The notes below the pieces were generated by a model, which was not told the DNA's origin, made no database searches, and was given only the letters and a program-made list of their open reading frames with translations. Source: Parafilimonas sp. (GTDB lineage Bacteria > Bacteroidota > Bacteroidia > Chitinophagales > Chitinophagaceae). From it: 7,479 nucleotides of DNA. The translations under genes were made by a program, and so were the position numbers. Within the stretch, counting starts at the first letter, position 1, and each line of letters begins with the position of its first letter. Of this stretch, positions 4,949 through 7,479 are shown piece by piece. The DNA lies in contig JAICKT010000217.1 of NCBI GenBank assembly GCA_025927795.1, positions 1-7,479 on the forward strand, written 5' to 3'.

Positions 4949-7479
4949 ATGATTATAAGTATTTACAATCGACTTCTTAAACACTTGCTTTCCATGCACG
5001 GAAAGTATGTTTTTTCCATTCTATTTCTTTTCTGCACAACTTTCACTTTAACTGCTACTGCACAAACTACATTGCAGGGAAAAGTTACTGATGAATCGGG
5101 TAAACCTTTGCAATCTGTATCAGTAATTGTAAAAGGAACTTCACGCGGAACCACTACTGATGAAAGTGGCAATTTTACTTTGTCCGTTTCGTCGAGTGAT
5201 TTGTTAGTAGTAAGTTCTGTGGGCTTTATCCCTCGAGAAATTAAAGTTGGGAATGAAAGCAATATAACTGTTTCATTAGCCTCTACCAGTTCAGAGCTTT
5301 CTGATGTGATTGTTGTAGGTTATGGTACTCAAAGGCGTACGGCAGTTACAGGCGCCATTTCAACGGTTAGCAGTAAAACAATAAACGAACTTCCTGTTAT
5401 AAGTGTGCCGGAAGCACTACAGGGGCGCGTGTCGGGCATATCGGTAGTAAACAATGGAAGCCCCGGAACACAACCCATCGTTACTATAAGAGGTATTAGT
5501 TCTATAACATACGCTTCGAATCCTTTGTATGTTGTTGATGGATTTCCAACCGGCGATTTATCAACAATTGATACAAAAGATATAGAATCTGTGGATGTTT
5601 TAAAAGATGCATCGGCTGCCGCTATTTATGGTTCAAGAGCCACCAGTGGTGTAATTATAATTACTACTAAAAAAGGCAGAAGGGATGGAAAATTACATGT
5701 TGACTTAAGTTCTTATTATGGCATTCAAAATATTACACAAAGGCTAAGTCTGCTTAACCCTGAACAATTTGATGAATATGCAACTGCTTATAGAGGAAGC
5801 AAAGTAGGCAGGCGCTTGGATCCATGGGTTAATACACCAATATACCAGGGGGCTAGTACAACATACGGGGATAATGTTACTGATTGGCAGGATGCTTATT
5901 TTAGACAGGGATCGATGACTCAAACACACATTGGGTTAAGTGGAGGTAACGATGTTTCCCGTTTCTATGCTTCGGCCGGCTTTTTTGATCAAACAGGTAC
6001 AACACCAACGGTAGGATATAAGCGTTATAATTTCCGCATTAATTCAGATCACATTATTAGTAAAGTGTTCAACTTTGGAGAAAACTTATATATTGCTTAT
6101 GGCAACCAGTCTTACGATAACAATGAAACAGGTACAAGGTCAAATTTGGTAAATGTGATTAAGTTGATGCCATATATGCCGGTATATGATCCTACTACTT
6201 CTGACGGGTTTAGAGGGGTAAACTCTGTTCTTGATGGTGGTGATCCAACCAATCCTCTCGAGGATGCAATTGTAAAAAATCCTGGTAACAGAAGAACCGT
6301 TAAAATTTTAGGGACAGTTTATGCAGAAGTGAATTTCACCAAGTGGCTAAAATTCCGTTCAACTTTTGGAATGGATTATGCCAATGGACTTGATTATCGT
6401 TTTGCTCCCATTTTTAATGATAGCGGAACAATTGCCGGTTCAAGTGCTATACAGGCTACTATTACAAATAACAGGTCTATTTCCGCTGTGCAGTTGTATA
6501 CGCAGCAGCTTACATTTGATAAGAATTTTGGTAATCATCATGTTACTGCGACTGCCGTTTACGAATACCAGGGGCAGAAAATTCATCAGGAAAATGCAAA
6601 CGGCAACCAGTCATCAAATGACCTTAAAACCTTAAATAATGCCAGCAATACATTTGTTCAAACACTTGTTGGCGAAAATTCACTTATATCTTATGTGGGT
6701 CGTATAAATTATGATTTTAAGGGCAAATATTTGTTGAGTGGTGCTATTCGTCGGGATGGTCTTTCTGTTTGGGCACCGGGCAAGAAATGGGCAACGTTTC
6801 CTTCTGGTTCCATAGGCTGGAGGATAGACCAGGAAAATTTCATGAAAAATCAAACCAAAATTTCTGAATTGAAATTAAGGGCCGGTTACGGTATAACCGG
6901 TTTAAACGGAACAATTTTAGGCAATACTCCATGGTTAGTAGGTGTAAACGCAAATAGTGCTTATTATCCTTTCGGTAATGTAATAAGCAGTGGTCCTGCA
7001 TCTTCAATCCAGAGTCTTGGAAATAAAGATTTGGAATGGGAAAAAACAAACCAAATAAATATAGGTCTCGATTTAGGTTTGCTGAATAATGCATTTACTT
7101 TATCTGCAGAATATTACCAGCGTAAAACAGATAACCTGATTCTTGCTGTTCCTCTTCCTCCATCATTTGGATATTTAAATAGTAGTGTAATTTCAAATAT
7201 TGCTTCAATGAAGAATAATGGTTTTGAATTACAATTTGGCTATAATGACAATAAAGGAGATTTTCAATGGAATGCTACCGGTAACATTAGCATTATTAAA
7301 AACAAAGTGCTTTCATTAGCACCTGGCGTTCCAAATATTGAAGCAGGGTCTGATGTAGATTTGACCGAAGGTTACAATGTAACTAATACAGCGCCCGGCC
7401 ATGCCGTTCAGTCTTTTTATGGTTGGGTGAATGATGGTATTTTCCAAAGTGATGATGAAGTGTCTAAATCTCCTTTCCA
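4949..7479 (+). CDS. SusC/RagA-family TonB-dependent outer-membrane transporter, 3' end beyond window
   Basis: This is a predicted outer-membrane nutrient importer driven by TonB-ExbBD; 843 codons are present and the frame is open at the edge. Family members are usually about 1000-1100 residues, so the last part of the barrel is missing. Residues 1-38 form a signal peptide ending ATA before Gln39 (hydrophobic VFSILFLF). A carboxypeptidase-regulatory-like domain follows at about 42-110 (LQGKVTDESGKPLQSVSVIV), then a TonB-box-like DVIVVGYG (119-126) and the plug at about 128-242. The plug carries the SusC signature LYVVDGFP (193-200), ESVDVLKDASAAAIYGSRA (213-231) and GVIIITTKKG (234-243). The rest is Tyr/Asn/Gly-rich barrel. 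There is no N-terminal STN domain, so no sign of anti-sigma signalling; the divergent LacI-type regulator is the likely control. ATG 4949 was chosen, but ATG 4994 (Met16) also gives a good, shorter signal. A SusD partner gene is expected downstream. The substrate is unknown. Confidence 0.95.
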   Translation, partial: MIISIYNRLLKHLLSMHGKYVFSILFLFCTTFTLTATAQTTLQGKVTDESGKPLQSVSVIVKGTSRGTTTDESGNFTLSVSSSDLLVVSSVGFIPREIKVGNESNITVSLASTSSELSDVIVVGYGTQRRTAVTGAISTVSSKTINELPVISVPEALQGRVSGISVVNNGSPGTQPIVTIRGISSITYASNPLYVVDGFPTGDLSTIDTKDIESVDVLKDASAAAIYGSRATSGVIIITTKKGRRDGKLHVDLSSYYGIQNITQRLSLLNPEQFDEYATAYRGSKVGRRLDPWVNTPIYQGASTTYGDNVTDWQDAYFRQGSMTQTHIGLSGGNDVSRFYASAGFFDQTGTTPTVGYKRYNFRINSDHIISKVFNFGENLYIAYGNQSYDNNETGTRSNLVNVIKLMPYMPVYDPTTSDGFRGVNSVLDGGDPTNPLEDAIVKNPGNRRTVKILGTVYAEVNFTKWLKFRSTFGMDYANGLDYRFAPIFNDSGTIAGSSAIQATITNNRSISAVQLYTQQLTFDKNFGNHHVTATAVYEYQGQKIHQENANGNQSSNDLKTLNNASNTFVQTLVGENSLISYVGRINYDFKGKYLLSGAIRRDGLSVWAPGKKWATFPSGSIGWRIDQENFMKNQTKISELKLRAGYGITGLNGTILGNTPWLVGVNANSAYYPFGNVISSGPASSIQSLGNKDLEWEKTNQINIGLDLGLLNNAFTLSAEYYQRKTDNLILAVPLPPSFGYLNSSVISNIASMKNNGFELQFGYNDNKGDFQWNATGNISIIKNKVLSLAPGVPNIEAGSDVDLTEGYNVTNTAPGHAVQSFYGWVNDGIFQSDDEVSKSPF

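Noticed and set aside
6366..6635. Plus-strand open frame within the susC-type gene, with minus-strand frames at 4963-5262, 5744-5929 and 6840-7094
   Set aside because: The SusC frame is continuous through all of them with matching signatures; these are shadows.
7470..7479. The susC-type gene as a truncated pseudogene
   Set aside because: No stop codon or frameshift is seen over 843 codons; the frame simply runs off the window.
1..7479. An undescribed defence, mobile or CRISPR-like system
   Set aside because: No regular repeat-spacer array, transposase, integrase, toxin or nuclease family is visible; all three genes belong to known families.

Overview
The window looks like chromosomal DNA of a Bacteroidota member, probably of the Chitinophagaceae/Sphingobacteriales type. 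The evidence is a SusC/RagA-type TonB-dependent transporter with the classic plug signature, a very large FG-GAP/VCBS lipoprotein of a kind common in that phylum, AT-rich DNA with A/T-rich third codon positions, and start codons preceded by A/T-rich DNA instead of Shine-Dalgarno sequences. The family-level placement is inference.

Layout: (1) 1-215 is a non-coding leader with an 8-bp inverted repeat, a degenerate CTTTGTG-type interspersed repeat and a small dyad just before the first gene. (2) 216-3551 (+) encodes an 1111-aa lipoprotein with seven Asp-rich FG-GAP/VCBS motifs, a central ASPIC/UnbV-like domain, and seven more such motifs. (3) 3567-4610 (-) encodes a complete LacI/GalR-family repressor, convergent with the lipoprotein gene and separated from it by 15 bp. 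(4) 4611-4948 is a 338-bp divergent intergenic region dense in dyad symmetry: two operator-like CpG-centred sites in opposite orientation, a 10-bp inverted repeat between them, and an overlapping hairpin/20-bp palindrome pair in the probable leader of the next gene. (5) 4949-7479 (+) is the first 843 codons of a SusC-like transporter; the reading frame is open at the window edge, and a SusD-like partner would be expected beyond it.

How the parts may work together: the simplest reading is a nutrient-acquisition locus. The LacI-family protein would bind the intergenic sites, controlling itself and the divergent susC-like gene in response to a small ligand, probably a sugar or sugar-like compound. 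The SusC-like protein would import a substrate across the outer membrane with TonB energy. The lipoprotein may be a surface or periplasmic binding/adhesion partner, but its role is unknown, and its orientation gives no direct sign of co-transcription with susC. The substrate cannot be read from this window.

I see no CRISPR array, tRNA, rRNA, insertion sequence, phage gene or defence system. The coding content belongs to known families. The least explained DNA is the symmetric 4611-4948 region.
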